A stretch of 64,000 bases of DNA, from NCBI GenBank assembly GCA_046349875.1, contig JAXMBN010000007.1:124001-188000 (forward strand). Reading direction: 5' to 3'. Of this stretch, positions 1 through 10,500 are shown in pieces (positions within the stretch are counted from its first letter, which is position 1; every line of letters starts with the position of its first letter). Source of the stretch: JAXMBN01 sp046349875. GTDB lineage: Bacteria > Planctomycetota > Planctomycetia > Pirellulales > Pirellulaceae. The notes under the pieces are model-generated. The model did not search any database. It had not been told where the DNA came from and saw only the letters and a program-made list of their open reading frames with translations. A program made the position numbers and the translations under genes.

Positions 1-457
1 GCACTGCAGCGATGGCCTGCCGAACCCGCTCGACCTCACCATACTTAACGGCCCCTTCCGACTTGACGAGCACATGGTTGAGCCCACCCTGCAAACCCGC
101 TTCGACGTATTCCGCGATCTCGGCTTCTTGCTGCTCCGCGTCCGGTGAAAACTTGCTGCCATCCATCCGAGTTACTTCCGCTAACTCTTCTGATCCTTTG
201 CGCACAACGACGATCACAAAGTCACTTTCCACCATGTTCTTGCCGTGAAAGGCATGGGGAATATCCACTTTGGGAGAGCGACTAATCTTGGTAGCCACCA
301 TGAAGAAGATCAACAACAAGAACACAATGTCAACCATCGGCGTGAAGTCGATCTCATCGTCGATAGGCATTGGCTCGCGTGCCTCGACGACATCATCGTC
401 CCCCGCGTTCTTGTGTTTTCGTTTCGGAATGGGAGGTCCCCCACCGCCACCTGCCAT
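1..457 (-). CDS. ExbD/TolR biopolymer transport protein, 3' end outside window
   Basis: Partial gene of about 152 codons, cut by the left edge of the window. The product is the ExbD/TolR subunit of an inner-membrane proton-driven motor. A short cytoplasmic glycine- and lysine-rich N-terminus is followed by the family hallmark DFTPMVDIVFLLLIFFMV (about residues 38-55), a single membrane helix carrying the proton-relay Asp. The periplasmic part continues to the edge. The start is the ATG at 457, with GAGAGAGGA a few bases upstream. It lies 61 bp downstream of the ExbB/TolQ gene on the same strand, as expected for a motor operon. Family assignment is secure. Whether it serves TonB-type uptake or a planctomycete-specific machine cannot be read from the sequence. 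Confidence 0.93.
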   Translation of the reverse strand, partial: MAGGGGGPPIPKRKHKNAGDDDVVEAREPMPIDDEIDFTPMVDIVFLLLIFFMVATKISRSPKVDIPHAFHGKNMVESDFVIVVVRKGSEELAEVTRMDGSKFSPDAEQQEAEIAEYVEAGLQGGLNHVLVKSEGAVKYGEVERVRQAIAAV

Positions 458-518
458 TGCGCGTTCCTCTCTCTACATCTCGATTGGAATGTTGATCTCG
501 CTCACGCAGACGTTCGCA

Positions 519-1175
519 CTAGCTTCGAGCTCGTGCGGTACCAGAGTTCTTGGCAAGCCCAGCCTTCATGGCGTCCATAAATCGCGTTAGGCCCGCGGCC
601 ACCAGTTGCTCCATCTCGCGGATGCGGTTGGTAACGGTCGCCAAAACCAAGATGAGAGGAATGGCCACGAGCAAACCCATGGCGGTATGTTCCAGAGCCA
701 TACGGATGTCCCCTGCCAGCGCGTTGGGATCCGCGTTGCTCGCTGCTTCCAAATTACCGAACGCACCCAACATCCCGAGCACCGTACCGAAGAGACCAAG
801 CATCGGCGCCGTCTTGATGCAGGTTGCAATCCAAGCAACGCGGTTGTCCAAGTCCGCCAACACATCGCGCTGGAAGCGATCCATCACGAATTGGCGAACC
901 TTCTGATAGCCGAGCTCACGATTGTTGAGGGCCAATTGGACCATCATCGGAAGCGCTTTCTCGTTCCCTTCACATGCCTGCAATACAGCATCGAAATCAC
1001 CTCGCAATAGCGATGGCTCGATACTATCCAAGAAGGCATCTTGAGCATCTTCCGACTTGAATCGTTTGGTGGAAACGCGCGACACAATCAAGATAGCGCA
1101 ATAGAGTCCCCAAAGGGCAACGGCGGATATAAAGACATAGTCCAGCGTGCCGATGAAGCTATAAAACTGTAGCAT
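519..1175 (-). CDS. MotA/TolQ/ExbB proton channel family protein
   Basis: 218 aa, the usual ExbB/TolQ length. A membrane helix near the N-terminus (about residues 8-32) precedes a cytoplasmic region (about 35-110). Two further helices follow: one contains TAPMLGLFGTVLGMLGAF (about 122-139), the family signature, and the last contains ALEHTAMGLLVAIPLILVLA (about 160-179). This channel subunit forms a pentamer around ExbD/TolR and uses the proton gradient to do mechanical work across the envelope. It lies between exbD and two genes for envelope proteins on the same strand, so it probably shares their transcript. The partner of the motor is not evident, since no TonB or TolA homologue is recognisable nearby. 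Confidence 0.93.
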   Translation of the reverse strand: MLQFYSFIGTLDYVFISAVALWGLYCAILIVSRVSTKRFKSEDAQDAFLDSIEPSLLRGDFDAVLQACEGNEKALPMMVQLALNNRELGYQKVRQFVMDRFQRDVLADLDNRVAWIATCIKTAPMLGLFGTVLGMLGAFGNLEAASNADPNALAGDIRMALEHTAMGLLVAIPLILVLATVTNRIREMEQLVAAGLTRFMDAMKAGLAKNSGTARARS

Positions 1176-1282
1176 GCGTCGCGTTCTCCTCGATGACTAT
1201 CGTATGACTCTTTTGAATTCTGTTTCGAAGGGCACAAAGTGCAACAAACAACTACCAAAGATCTCACATAACATGAGCCCGG

Positions 1283-2203
1283 CTATTTTCTCATTGGGGG
1301 TGGATTGCGATACTTCTGCTCCAAGACCACCCATTCGTACTTACCACTCGACGTTGGACGACACTCAAAGACCGTCTTCGCAAATTCGCGAGCTCTTACA
1401 TCGCGCTTTAAAGCCGTCACAGCATAGGTCTTTTCCAAAGTGGCCAAATGCGTTTCCAATTCCTTGGTCAAGAACTTAATGACCTTGCGTCCTGTGGTCT
1501 TCACACCCGACTTTTGCAATAGCTGCATGTCGTATTGCTGAAGCACATTTTGCGTTCGCCACATGAAGTACAGCCGCTTCTCATCTTCGCTTTTGCCCGA
1601 ATGTTTGCTGGGAGTCCCTGCAAAATTCGCAGCGTAATCGACGGTATTGATGCCACCCCCAATGGCGGCTAACTCGATCTTGAAGTAGTCCAACTGCGCC
1701 GCGTAGGCTTTAACATCTCGAGCCGCAAACTTCAAATCCCATCGTTCAAATCGAGGGACGATATCATCCCCTTCACCCAAGGGTCCGGGAGGACGACTAT
1801 CCCCTAGCCCTGAACCTTGCGTCGACTCGATGGATGCCGATTCAACCGTCTCCAATGCGGCGGCAACCGTGGTGATAGCGGAGGTGACCGCTTCCAATGT
1901 TTGTTGCAACGTAGGTTCGGTTAGCTCTTGAACTTCTTCCTGCCCCGGAGGTGCAAAATCGCGAGCAATTCCAGCTGCATGATCACCTCGTCCCGCAATT
2001 TTTTCCTCTTCCAACTCCACGACTATCATTTTCGGTGCATCCGCTTTCAATCGCGAAAAATAGATAGCCGTCATCACGACCACCGCGGTCCCTATCACCA
2101 ACACCAAAGCCACGAGCATGCTGGACACGCGATCCGCTGCATGCATGCGCAGCAATCCGCCTGCGATGATCTTATGGGGTTTGCGTAGTGCTGAACTCGA
2201 CAT
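1283..2203 (-). CDS. Hypothetical single-pass membrane protein of the TolQ/TolR cluster
   Basis: 306 aa, no family recognised. A basic N-terminus (about residues 1-25) is followed by one strong membrane helix (about 28-50) and an acidic stretch. A low-complexity Ala/Thr/Glu/Ser linker (about 85-130) precedes a folded C-terminal domain (about 150-306). The topology, with a cytoplasmic stub, one helix and a long periplasmic part with a flexible linker, is that of TonB/TolA-like energy transducers, although no TonB C-terminal motif is visible. It sits between exbB (107 bp downstream) and the toroid protein (27 bp upstream) on the same strand. A role as the adaptor that the ExbB/ExbD motor drives is inference. 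Confidence 0.75.
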   Translation of the reverse strand: MSSSALRKPHKIIAGGLLRMHAADRVSSMLVALVLVIGTAVVVMTAIYFSRLKADAPKMIVVELEEEKIAGRGDHAAGIARDFAPPGQEEVQELTEPTLQQTLEAVTSAITTVAAALETVESASIESTQGSGLGDSRPPGPLGEGDDIVPRFERWDLKFAARDVKAYAAQLDYFKIELAAIGGGINTVDYAANFAGTPSKHSGKSEDEKRLYFMWRTQNVLQQYDMQLLQKSGVKTTGRKVIKFLTKELETHLATLEKTYAVTALKRDVRAREFAKTVFECRPTSSGKYEWVVLEQKYRNPPPMRK

Positions 2204-2230
2204 ATTCCCTATCCTGTTTTCAGGTGCCGA

Positions 2231-3889
2231 TTATTCCACGAAGACATAGTCAGGGCGTACGGTTAAAAACCAAGACTTCCAACCTTCTTGAGCCGCCTTC
2301 TTTTCCACATCGGTGAAGTGACGATCCTCGACGTTGGGCAAGAGTACCATATTCAAGCGACGCGAAATAATGCGAAGCGAAGTCTCGGCGTTCACGCAAA
2401 CCTTGCGATCGCCATCACCCAATGCGTAGATCAACATCGGTACCAATTCCAAATCATCGCCTCGCCCAAGGAGCTTCGCAGCAGCCTGACGAGCTCGCAC
2501 GTCTTTGCTCGAGAGCAAGCGGCCCAATCGATTGAGCTGTTCGCGACGACGTTTGGGATCGGAATCGAGCTTCATGCGCTCCGATACGACGACATCGTTG
2601 GTCTTGGCATCTTCGGCTTCTAGATTCTGCAAAACTTCATCCAAGGAATTGGATTTGGTTTTATCGACGATCTTCCCATCCATGTCTTCGATGTTGGTCA
2701 AATCCTTGGGCAATTCCCAGCCACCCCGCATCATGCCTTCGTTGAGCGTCCCGATCGCCTTTTGCGTACTTCGAATCAGATACAAAACCGCAAAAGCAGT
2801 GCAAACTTTGGGAGAACTTGTATCGCGGTCTTGAGGGGTAGCGCCCCAGCCACCACTGGCAGCTTGATCTTTCTTTAGCTGCTCGACTCCGCGGTTGTAC
2901 CAAGCCGGACTCTTCTGCTGCTTGCCGTTGGCGATCTCGATAAACGATTGCATCCGCTCTTCGCTATACACGTAGTAGTAGTGCCAACCGTAGGAACGTG
3001 GATAGGGATTCTTGCTAAACCAATTCAAGGCTCGCTGCAGGGTCGGATCGAGCTCCTCGCGCTGCATGGTAGTGTTCTTTTTCTTCTTGCCTTCGGGCAA
3101 TTCGATCACGCGTCGAAAGGATTTGGGAACGTACTCTTCCTCTGCTTCCGCGCGTCGATTGCGATAGAACCCCAGCATATCGCCCCCCATGAGCATCGAT
3201 CCCAGACCTGCAGCGGTAAGCGTATGCCGAACTTCGGTTTGATTGACGAGAGCCCCTCGAGAAATGATCCCTTGATACCCCCAGCCACCGGTTGGATCCT
3301 GGGTTTGGAGCAACCATCGGACCAAAGGTTCAATCCGCTCTTCATCGGTCTCGATCCCGGCTTGGTCCATCGTCCAAAGCGCGAGAATAGCGTATTGGGT
3401 TTGCGACGTATCACCTGTTTCGAGGTGGGTTTGGGTGAGGTATCCGAAGGCTCCGTAGGGCCGCTGAGACTGCATGAAAAAATTGTGGAGGACCGTCAAT
3501 TGAGGCCGATAGGCATTGGCGTCGACCGCACAAAAAAGGAGCGCTGCGACCGAGGCTTCATAGACGGAGTGTTCGGGGTTTTGCGAGGAAGAACGCTCGA
3601 TGCGCCGCGTCACGGCCTCGGCCACTTGGAGACCTCGTTTGACGATGGGATGTTCCGCATCCCCCCGAACTTTTTGGACGGCAACCGCGATGAGAATTAT
3701 CTCGCCTTGCGTACCTTCAGCTCCAGTATCCGCAGTTTCGATGTACTGAATGGCCTTCTCCACCATTTCCTGAACGACAGGATGGTCTGGATAATAATCG
3801 GCCGCCACGGCAGATTGCCCAGGTTGCCCCGCCAGGCAAACCAAGCTCATCAAAAGAATCGAGAAGCGATGGAGTGCCGTTTTCGGCAT
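2231..3889 (-). CDS. Secreted prenyltransferase/squalene-cyclase-like toroid repeat protein with HEAT-like tail
   Basis: 552 aa from the ATG at 3889. I preferred this over an ATG 96 bp upstream because GAGGAG lies 9 bases before it and it begins a clear signal peptide (MPKTALHRFSILLMSLVCLAG, cleavage near VAA). The body (about residues 35-400) has alpha/alpha toroid repeats with QW-like motifs (QTQDPTGGWGY and KDQAASGGWGA), as in squalene-hopene cyclases and prenyltransferase beta subunits. I see no DxDD catalytic motif, so a cyclase reaction is unlikely. The C-terminal 150 residues include a HEAT-like segment (RQAAAKLLGRGDDLELVPML). It is the first gene of the TolQ/TolR cluster, so a periplasmic scaffold or sensor role tied to that motor is plausible. 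Confidence 0.85.
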   Translation of the reverse strand: MPKTALHRFSILLMSLVCLAGQPGQSAVAADYYPDHPVVQEMVEKAIQYIETADTGAEGTQGEIILIAVAVQKVRGDAEHPIVKRGLQVAEAVTRRIERSSSQNPEHSVYEASVAALLFCAVDANAYRPQLTVLHNFFMQSQRPYGAFGYLTQTHLETGDTSQTQYAILALWTMDQAGIETDEERIEPLVRWLLQTQDPTGGWGYQGIISRGALVNQTEVRHTLTAAGLGSMLMGGDMLGFYRNRRAEAEEEYVPKSFRRVIELPEGKKKKNTTMQREELDPTLQRALNWFSKNPYPRSYGWHYYYVYSEERMQSFIEIANGKQQKSPAWYNRGVEQLKKDQAASGGWGATPQDRDTSSPKVCTAFAVLYLIRSTQKAIGTLNEGMMRGGWELPKDLTNIEDMDGKIVDKTKSNSLDEVLQNLEAEDAKTNDVVVSERMKLDSDPKRRREQLNRLGRLLSSKDVRARQAAAKLLGRGDDLELVPMLIYALGDGDRKVCVNAETSLRIISRRLNMVLLPNVEDRHFTDVEKKAAQEGWKSWFLTVRPDYVFVE

Positions 3890-4047
3890 GCGTGGGTGCT
3901 CCTCACCGAAAGAGTAACCGGTTGAGTTAGAGTCTCTAGAAAAGTGTGATTCCTCTAGATTAACGCGTTGAGGGACAATCGACAAAGGATATCACCTTGA
4001 AATGTCAGCACTTGGTGAATTTCGCCGCTGAAAGGGTGTCTCCTCAA

Positions 4048-4077
4048 TTGACAATTCCCTAGGTTGGCAACTAGTAT
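4048..4077 (+). promoter_or_regulatory. Sigma-70-type promoter of tRNA-Phe
   Basis: A perfect -35 hexamer TTGACA (4048-4053) and a -10 hexamer TAGTAT (4072-4077) are 18 bp apart. They end 27 bp before the mature 5' end of the tRNA-Phe gene, which is the spacing expected for a short leader. This is the clearest housekeeping promoter in the window. Confidence 0.75.
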
Positions 4078-4104
4078 TTCACATCTCAAAGGTACTCTTT
4101 GTGG

Positions 4105-4177
<73 letters not shown>

Positions 4178-4505
4178 CCTTTCTTTCTTTGGGATCGCCC
4201 GCGTTTTCCGCTCGAAAACCCCTCTTCGCGTCCCCATCCACCCCTCCTTCGTTTTCAGATTCCGCTAGATCTGTTTGGTTCCATGATCGTTGTGGATATC
4301 TCCCTTGCAGCAAACAGCCAAGTTTCAGCCCTGCTCCATGAAACCATGAAGTGGAATTGGAATCTGCCTCCTCAACCAACCGAGATTTCAGATATCGACT
4401 CCCGGACACGATCCACTAAAAATCGAATATCCCTCGCACCATCAATGTGAGCCTTAGAATGATGGTGAGGCGACCTCTTCCATGGCGGCGAGTTGGGTGT
4501 TCACA
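4178..4505. other. Gap of 328 bp after tRNA-Phe, no gene seen
   Basis: Reading frames here show no family signal or ribosome binding site. A 6-bp hairpin (GTTTTC-CGCTC-GAAAAC) lies shortly after the tRNA, but no T-tract follows, so I do not call it a terminator. Confidence 0.5.
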
Positions 4506-4952
4506 ATGAAGTTTCGGCTCAAGTCTCTTTTGTTGGCAATGACGCTTACTGTAGCCTGGTGCGCCTTGGCGCGATTACATCTTGGATGGGCTCTGTTTGG
4601 ATTGATCTGCACGCCGGTCATTTTGTTGACAGTCTCGATTACAAAGAGTCATCGGTTTCGAATCGCAAAAATCGCTGTCATGATTCCTTGCCTAGCGGTG
4701 GTCTATGTAGCGTCTATGCCGCCCGCCATCACCATGGCGAGGCTTTTCGTTAACGCTGGGTACATCCATGAAGAAGATGCCAACAATGCTCTACTCGTAT
4801 GTTACAGACCGCTCTCTTTATTGAATCCCGTTTCGAACATTCTTGGTCCACCATTACAACGGTATTTTGAACTTTGGTTTCCTGAAATGAAGAGCGTTAC
4901 GCAGGATATAGGCAGCGGTCCGCAAGTGGTTACCAAACACAAACGCCTATGA
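4506..4952 (+). CDS. Hypothetical small membrane protein
   Basis: 148 aa from the ATG at 4506; an in-frame ATG at 4482 is the alternative. The start was chosen because MKFRLKSLLLAMTLTVAWCAL is a typical planctomycete N-terminus (a few basic residues, then a helix). Three hydrophobic helices are visible at about residues 5-22, 25-42 and 53-75, followed by a non-membrane C-terminus of about 70 residues. No family recognised. It is the first of four small unrecognised membrane or secreted proteins between tRNA-Phe and the ThuA gene. No Shine-Dalgarno sequence is obvious. Confidence 0.6.
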   Translation: MKFRLKSLLLAMTLTVAWCALARLHLGWALFGLICTPVILLTVSITKSHRFRIAKIAVMIPCLAVVYVASMPPAITMARLFVNAGYIHEEDANNALLVCYRPLSLLNPVSNILGPPLQRYFELWFPEMKSVTQDIGSGPQVVTKHKRL

Positions 4953-5044
4953 ATGCGGAGGGAACCGCTCATGCAACGATCGCTTTGCCAAAGGCTCACA
5001 ATCTGGTACAGCTCGATGCGCTGAGTCGTAAGCAGCTCTCAAGC

Positions 5045-5494
5045 TTAGTCTTCCATGCGTTCTTGCACTAAGTAAAACTTGCCTTCAAAAGAATTGCCGC
5101 CAGAGCTTTTTTCGTTCGATGTATTTACCGTGATACGCCAACGTCGATGCTGGAATTCGACGATGTACTGGGTTGCCGCTGGTTTTTCCACACCGCCAAA
5201 TAGACCGCTTAAGGTGCTATCAAGCTGTTCGATCAGTTTCCGCTGTACTCGCTCTTGAGTAATCGATTCCATATTGGTGCGCCGAACATAGGTAATCGAT
5301 TCCTCATAGTCTGTCATTGTAATAATACCTGGTCCGTCTAGTTCCTCTTTCAATAAATAAAAAACGCGTGCCCCTAACGGCTTTTGTCCTTGCGTCGGAC
5401 TCCTCGAACGACCCAATTGGGATTCGATCGCAATGATCGTTATCATCACTACCAGCATGGATTGTAGAATGCGGACTCGATAGCGCGCCATCAT
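5045..5494 (-). CDS. Hypothetical membrane-anchored protein
   Basis: 149 aa. One N-terminal helix (about residues 8-24) acts as signal anchor. The rest is a small soluble domain with a conserved-looking beta pattern near the end (TQYIVEFQHRRWRITVNTS). No family recognised. A second ATG one codon later could be the start. It is oriented against its neighbours and stands alone, so it is probably transcribed on its own. Confidence 0.6.
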   Translation of the reverse strand: MMARYRVRILQSMLVVMITIIAIESQLGRSRSPTQGQKPLGARVFYLLKEELDGPGIITMTDYEESITYVRRTNMESITQERVQRKLIEQLDSTLSGLFGGVEKPAATQYIVEFQHRRWRITVNTSNEKSSGGNSFEGKFYLVQERMED

Positions 5495-5727
5495 GTAGCT
5501 TCGATCTCATTGGCCAGAAAGGGAATTGGAGCCAGCCACGCCAAGAAAAAAACTAACGCCTAAGCTCGTTCCTTTTGAAGAGTCTTTAGACCATCCATTT
5601 GCGATCTCATTCATGATCGGGATGCGATTCATTGTTTCCAAGTGATTCGCACTCCGATAGCATACTGGAAAGTTGCACCATTCGCTCCTCGGTTTCGTTG
5701 CCGTTTCACTCACCCCGGCATGCAATC

Positions 5728-6768
5728 ATGTTTCCATGGAAGCTTTTGATTCCCTTTTTCTTATTCGTCTTCATCGTTGATGGCGAGATCGGTCAATGCC
5801 AAGACAAATCGAATACAGTTTTCTTAAATCACGGTGAGAGTCGAATTTGGGGCACGATTGCTGTTCATAATCTTGCCAGAGATCCGAAAAGTCGTGAAGA
5901 ATTGAATCTTTCCGACCAGCAGATCGAAGAGATCGCAACATTCAGTGAAGAAGAACCCAAAATCAAAGCTTTGGATCGAGTTGAGATTGCGAAACAGTTT
6001 CTCAAGAAGACATTGACCTCTGAGCAACTCTTGAAGTTGCGACAGAAAAATGTCATCGAAAAGTACGGAGGGCCATTCGGAATCTGGAGTGACAACGAGC
6101 TGCTCATGGTTTTCGGTTTCTCAACCAAGGAAGCAGATCATGTATATTCCGAAATAACGATTCACACCCAATCAAACATGAAGAATCTTGATGGTCTCAT
6201 TGTGGGAGTGATCGAAGGATTGAAACTTCCATCGGATGACGAGGCTTTCTTGTGGGAGATCTTTGGCCCGAAACTTCAAGTGCAGGATGATCAATCCAAT
6301 TGGCAACGAATCGCCATTCTCAAGGGCTCACAACCATCCTCGCTTTTAAGATATTGGGAGCCATCTCCTTCGTTAACGCTATCTGACGATCAAGTCTCGC
6401 AGCTGCGCAGTCTCCGCCAGAAAGCCTTCGCCGTATATGACAAGAGAATGTCAGACGCAGATATTTCGCAACAGATCGATTTAATCCTTTCTCCGAGGCA
6501 AAGATTTGCTGCGGTGCAATTTTTGAACCGCAACGATCTTCGGAGCGATCTGACTTTAGCACTTGATCCGAGTATTGCACGAAGGCTGAGCATTACTCCG
6601 AGCGAAGTCGAAGCTGCACTACATAAATTGACAAAAGCCAGGAGTGAACTCCGTCGTTACCTAACTGCGTTAGAACTTGGGCAGCTTAGAAAGACACTGA
6701 ATTCGACATCCGAGAAACCAAGAACGCGATTCTTGTCATTGATCGATGGGGTGTGGGACGACATCTAA
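5728..6768 (+). CDS. Hypothetical secreted protein
   Basis: 346 aa from the ATG at 5728; a longer in-frame ATG at 5632 lacks a signal sequence at its N-terminus. A signal peptide (MFPWKLLIPFFLFVFIVDG) leads into a mostly helical, charged protein rich in Leu/Glu/Lys/Arg. It contains the recurring phrase LNLSDQQIEEIATFSEE and, later, LTLSDDQVSQLRSLRQKA. This pattern resembles the helical repeats of Spy/CpxP-like or planctomycete 'LTxxQ' periplasmic proteins, but I cannot assign a family. The two LS-D-QI/V phrases suggest an internal duplication (about residues 55-75 and 225-245). Confidence 0.7.
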   Translation: MFPWKLLIPFFLFVFIVDGEIGQCQDKSNTVFLNHGESRIWGTIAVHNLARDPKSREELNLSDQQIEEIATFSEEEPKIKALDRVEIAKQFLKKTLTSEQLLKLRQKNVIEKYGGPFGIWSDNELLMVFGFSTKEADHVYSEITIHTQSNMKNLDGLIVGVIEGLKLPSDDEAFLWEIFGPKLQVQDDQSNWQRIAILKGSQPSSLLRYWEPSPSLTLSDDQVSQLRSLRQKAFAVYDKRMSDADISQQIDLILSPRQRFAAVQFLNRNDLRSDLTLALDPSIARRLSITPSEVEAALHKLTKARSELRRYLTALELGQLRKTLNSTSEKPRTRFLSLIDGVWDDI

Positions 6769-6824
6769 CAACGCATCGAGCCTTCCAATGGCTTTTCAAA
6801 GACTAAATTGATATCCCGAGATGC

Positions 6825-7304
6825 ATGATGAATGAACCAAAGCGATTTCAGTGGAGACTGCAATCCGTATTGCTATTGGTGACTCTTCTCTCGTTGTACC
6901 TGGGGTTATGGCGCGATACACGAACGATCTATGAACAGCGATTTGACGCTGGGGTATTGCCGAGCAATGACCAAGCATTGGTGGACTGGTTCCAAGACCA
7001 ACCTGCCGTCGAGGAAGTCCGTGTTTCGCGTGAAGGAACTTGGGTAACGGTCCAATTTGCAAAACGTAAAGCATCGTTTGATATTCTCTCACCACCCCTC
7101 GCATCTTTGGGCTACGAGTCACTTCGAACCTCAACCACTCGAATCACTCCAACCACCACGGTAGGAACTGCCTGGCGTTGGGCCCTTCGTGTTCCGCAAA
7201 GCGTTTGGGTCACGTTGGCAATCGGATCCGCTCTTTGCTTCCTTTGGATCACTCTAAAAAAACGTGCGTCATCGCCCGTCGTTCGTGACCAATCACTTGG
7301 GTAG
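6825..7304 (+). CDS. Hypothetical two-helix membrane protein
   Basis: 159 aa. A membrane helix at about residues 11-29 is followed by a soluble segment of about 90 residues and a second helix at about 122-143 with a basic tail, giving an extracytoplasmic loop flanked by two anchors. A second ATG one codon later is possible. No family recognised. It follows the secreted 346-aa protein by 56 bp on the same strand and may share its transcript. Confidence 0.6.
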   Translation: MMNEPKRFQWRLQSVLLLVTLLSLYLGLWRDTRTIYEQRFDAGVLPSNDQALVDWFQDQPAVEEVRVSREGTWVTVQFAKRKASFDILSPPLASLGYESLRTSTTRITPTTTVGTAWRWALRVPQSVWVTLAIGSALCFLWITLKKRASSPVVRDQSLG

Positions 7305-7518
7305 AGACTCGGATGAATCAAGCAAGCCCGATGCTTGCGCCATGTCGACCACCTTCTCTTCGCGATGTGTAAAGATCCAATGGAACCCATAGTCGACTCG
7401 TTGGTTGGTTCGATTCGCTGGCGAATATCCAGATATTGGGCGAATCCACGGCGACCGACTATAATAGTTCGATTCCTTCCATCCCTCTCTCTCCAGTTGG
7501 TTCTCCAATAAGATTCGC

Positions 7519-10500
7519 ATGAATTCTCGAACACTCTCCTTGCTCTTCGTTCTCTGTTTCTCTTCGGCTCACTTGGCAATAGCTCAGTCGGAAGCACCTT
7601 CCGCAAAACAACGTCCCAAACCTCTTCGTGCTCTATTGATCGCGGGCGGATGTTGCCACGATTACGCGCGGCAGCAAGAAGCGATACGAAAGGGAATTCA
7701 AGAACGAGCTCATGTCCAAGTCGATGTCTATTGGACCGATAATACGACGACTACACCCGTCTTGCCGCTCTACCGAAAGTTGAATTGGGCCGAAGACTAT
7801 GATGTCATCATTCACGATGAATGCGCGGCCGACATCAAAGACGTCGCCATGGTCAATCGGATCCTGCAAGTCCATCAAGAAATCCCCGCCGTCCATCTGC
7901 ACTGCGCCATGCATAGTTTTCGAACAGGTACCGATGCCTGGTTCCAACATCTCGGTCTCCAGTCCAGCGGTCATGGTCCTCAACTTCCAATCGATATCGA
8001 GTTCGTTGGCGAGGGACATCCCATCACAGCGAAACTGGAGAACTGGACGACTATCCGCGAGGAGCTATACAACAATGTCAAGCTTTACGGAGCTGTCCCA
8101 TTAGCGATCGGAAAGCAGCGCCGTGGATCAGGAGCCAACGAAAAAATCGATGAAGCAATCGTGGCTTGGATCAATGAATCGTCCGGTGCGAGAAGCTTCA
8201 GCACTACCATCGGGCACAACACCGAAACGATCGAAGATCCTCGCTATCTCGATTTGATCACGCGCGGCCTTCTGTGGGCCTGCGGGAAACTCAATGACGA
8301 TTATCTTCAACCTTACGAGCCATCAGGTACGGTCACGTTTATCGACAAGACGAAAGTAGCCTCGGCTGCCGAACCCATGCTGGAAGCACGTCCCGCCAAT
8401 TCAACGTTGGTCCATATGGAAGCATCCAGTACGCAAGAAGGTCATCCTCCTCAACACGCCATCGATGGCCAAACCGACACGCGGTGGTGTGCGGCTGATG
8501 GTAGCTATCCTCAATCGTTGACGTTTCAGTTTGAACAACCTGTGCAGGTTGAGTCGATTCAATTGATCTGGGAAATGCAGCGTCCTTACCGCTATCGGAT
8601 CGAAGGTTCAACGGATGGAAAATCTTGGGACGTACTCGTCGATCATTCTCAGACTCGTCAACATCATCCCGAAGCTCTCACCCTCCCCTCGCCGCGTTCG
8701 CTGACCCACGTTCGCATTGCAGGCGTTGGAGCTTCTCCCGGAAGTTGGTTCAGTCTTTGCGAAGTTCAATTCAAAGGTCCAGGACTTGAGAAACTGTGGC
8801 CTGCCACCATCGATGCCAAGACCCAAAAGTGGACGGCGGGTGATACACAGAACGGATACGAGAAACGTGGCAATGTACCACCAAGCATCGAAAGGCTTAC
8901 AGCAGATCAAGAAGCTGCCATTCTGCGGGACGTCCGCGTTCCCGATGGTTTTGAGGCAACGCTTTTCGCAGCACCTCCCGCGGTGAACTATCCTGTTTTC
9001 GTTGCGGCATCGGTCGATGGAACACTCTATGTGAGTTCCGATGGCAATGGATCACTTGGACGTCAAGAAGAGCGAGGCCGCGTGATTCGGTTGCGCGATC
9101 TCGATGGAGATGGAAGGGCCGATGAAACCAAGGTCTTTTGCGAAGTGGATGCTCCACGAGGTTTGGTATGGGATCATGATCGTTTGTATTTGATGCATCC
9201 ACCCCATCTCAGCGTTTTCATCGATCAGGATCGCGATGGAGTTGCCGACATTCAGAAGACACTTGTCAAGAATTTGGCCTTTGGTTACGACCAACGACCG
9301 GCAGATCACACGACGAATGGATTGAGCCTTGGTGCGGATGGATGGCTCTACATCGCCGGTGGCGACTTCGGTTTCCTCAAAGCTCAAGGATCGGATGGAA
9401 AGGTGCTAACGCATCGCGGTGGCGGAGTCATTCGCGTTCGTCCCGATGGTACTGACTTGCAACTCTACTCGACCGGCACTCGCAATATTCTCGAGGTCGC
9501 CATCAGTCCTCAAATGGAACTGTTTGCTCGCGACAATACCAACGATGGAGGTGGATGGGATGTGCGACTTCACCATTTCACCGGCAATGACGATCATGGT
9601 TATCCGCGGCTGTATCGCAATTTCAATGACGAATGCGTGCAACCATTGGCCGACTATGGTGGAGGCTCGGGATGTGGTGCCGTCTATATCGATGAGCCGG
9701 GATTGGGCGATTGGAATCATGCACCCTTCACGGCAGACTGGGGCACCGGAGCTTTGTATCGTCATACTGTTACTCCTCGCGGTGCGACTTACCAAGAAAC
9801 GGCTCCTCCCAAACCATTCATTCAAATGACGCGTCCCACCGATGCCGATGTTGATGGCAATAGTCGAGTTTACTGCGCTAGCTGGAAAGGGGCTTCGTTC
9901 GATTGGGCAGGTCCAAACGTTGGCTACGTGGTCTGCGTTCGACCGAAGGGTTATCAACCCTCTTCGATGCCCAACTTTGAAAAAGCGTCCGATGCGGATC
10001 TGATTCGTCTACTAAAAGATCCTAGCTATCGACGTCGAATGGAGGCTCAACGAACGTTGCTGCGCCGTGGCAATGCCGCGCATACATTGTTGCTTACCCA
10101 AAGCCTTGCAGAGCGCAATGCCGAACGCGAGATGTTGGCTGCGATGCAAGATTGGGATGGTGCTGAAGCGATCAAACTTTGCCTGCGAGGCTTGTCGCAT
10201 GGCGATCCGGTGATCGTTCATACCGCCGTCCGCGAGTTGGCTCGTCGCGAAGCAGTCGCGGCCTGCTTCGATGCGCTCGATCACCAGAAAGCGCCTTCGT
10301 CGGGACTTCTGCGAGCCCTCGCCATGATGCATCGTAGCGATGTCGTGGATGGCTTGATCGACCGTGCATCGAAAGCCCCTACCCCGCTCCGCCATGAGAT
10401 CCTGCATGCTCTTTGCCGACTCTATCATCGCGAAGGGGAATGGAAGGGAGATTCGTGGGGAACTCGGCCAGATACCCGAGGCCCCTACTATCAACCTGTT

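Noticed and set aside
4190..4230. Terminator after tRNA-Phe
   Set aside because: The 6-bp hairpin lacks a following T-tract.
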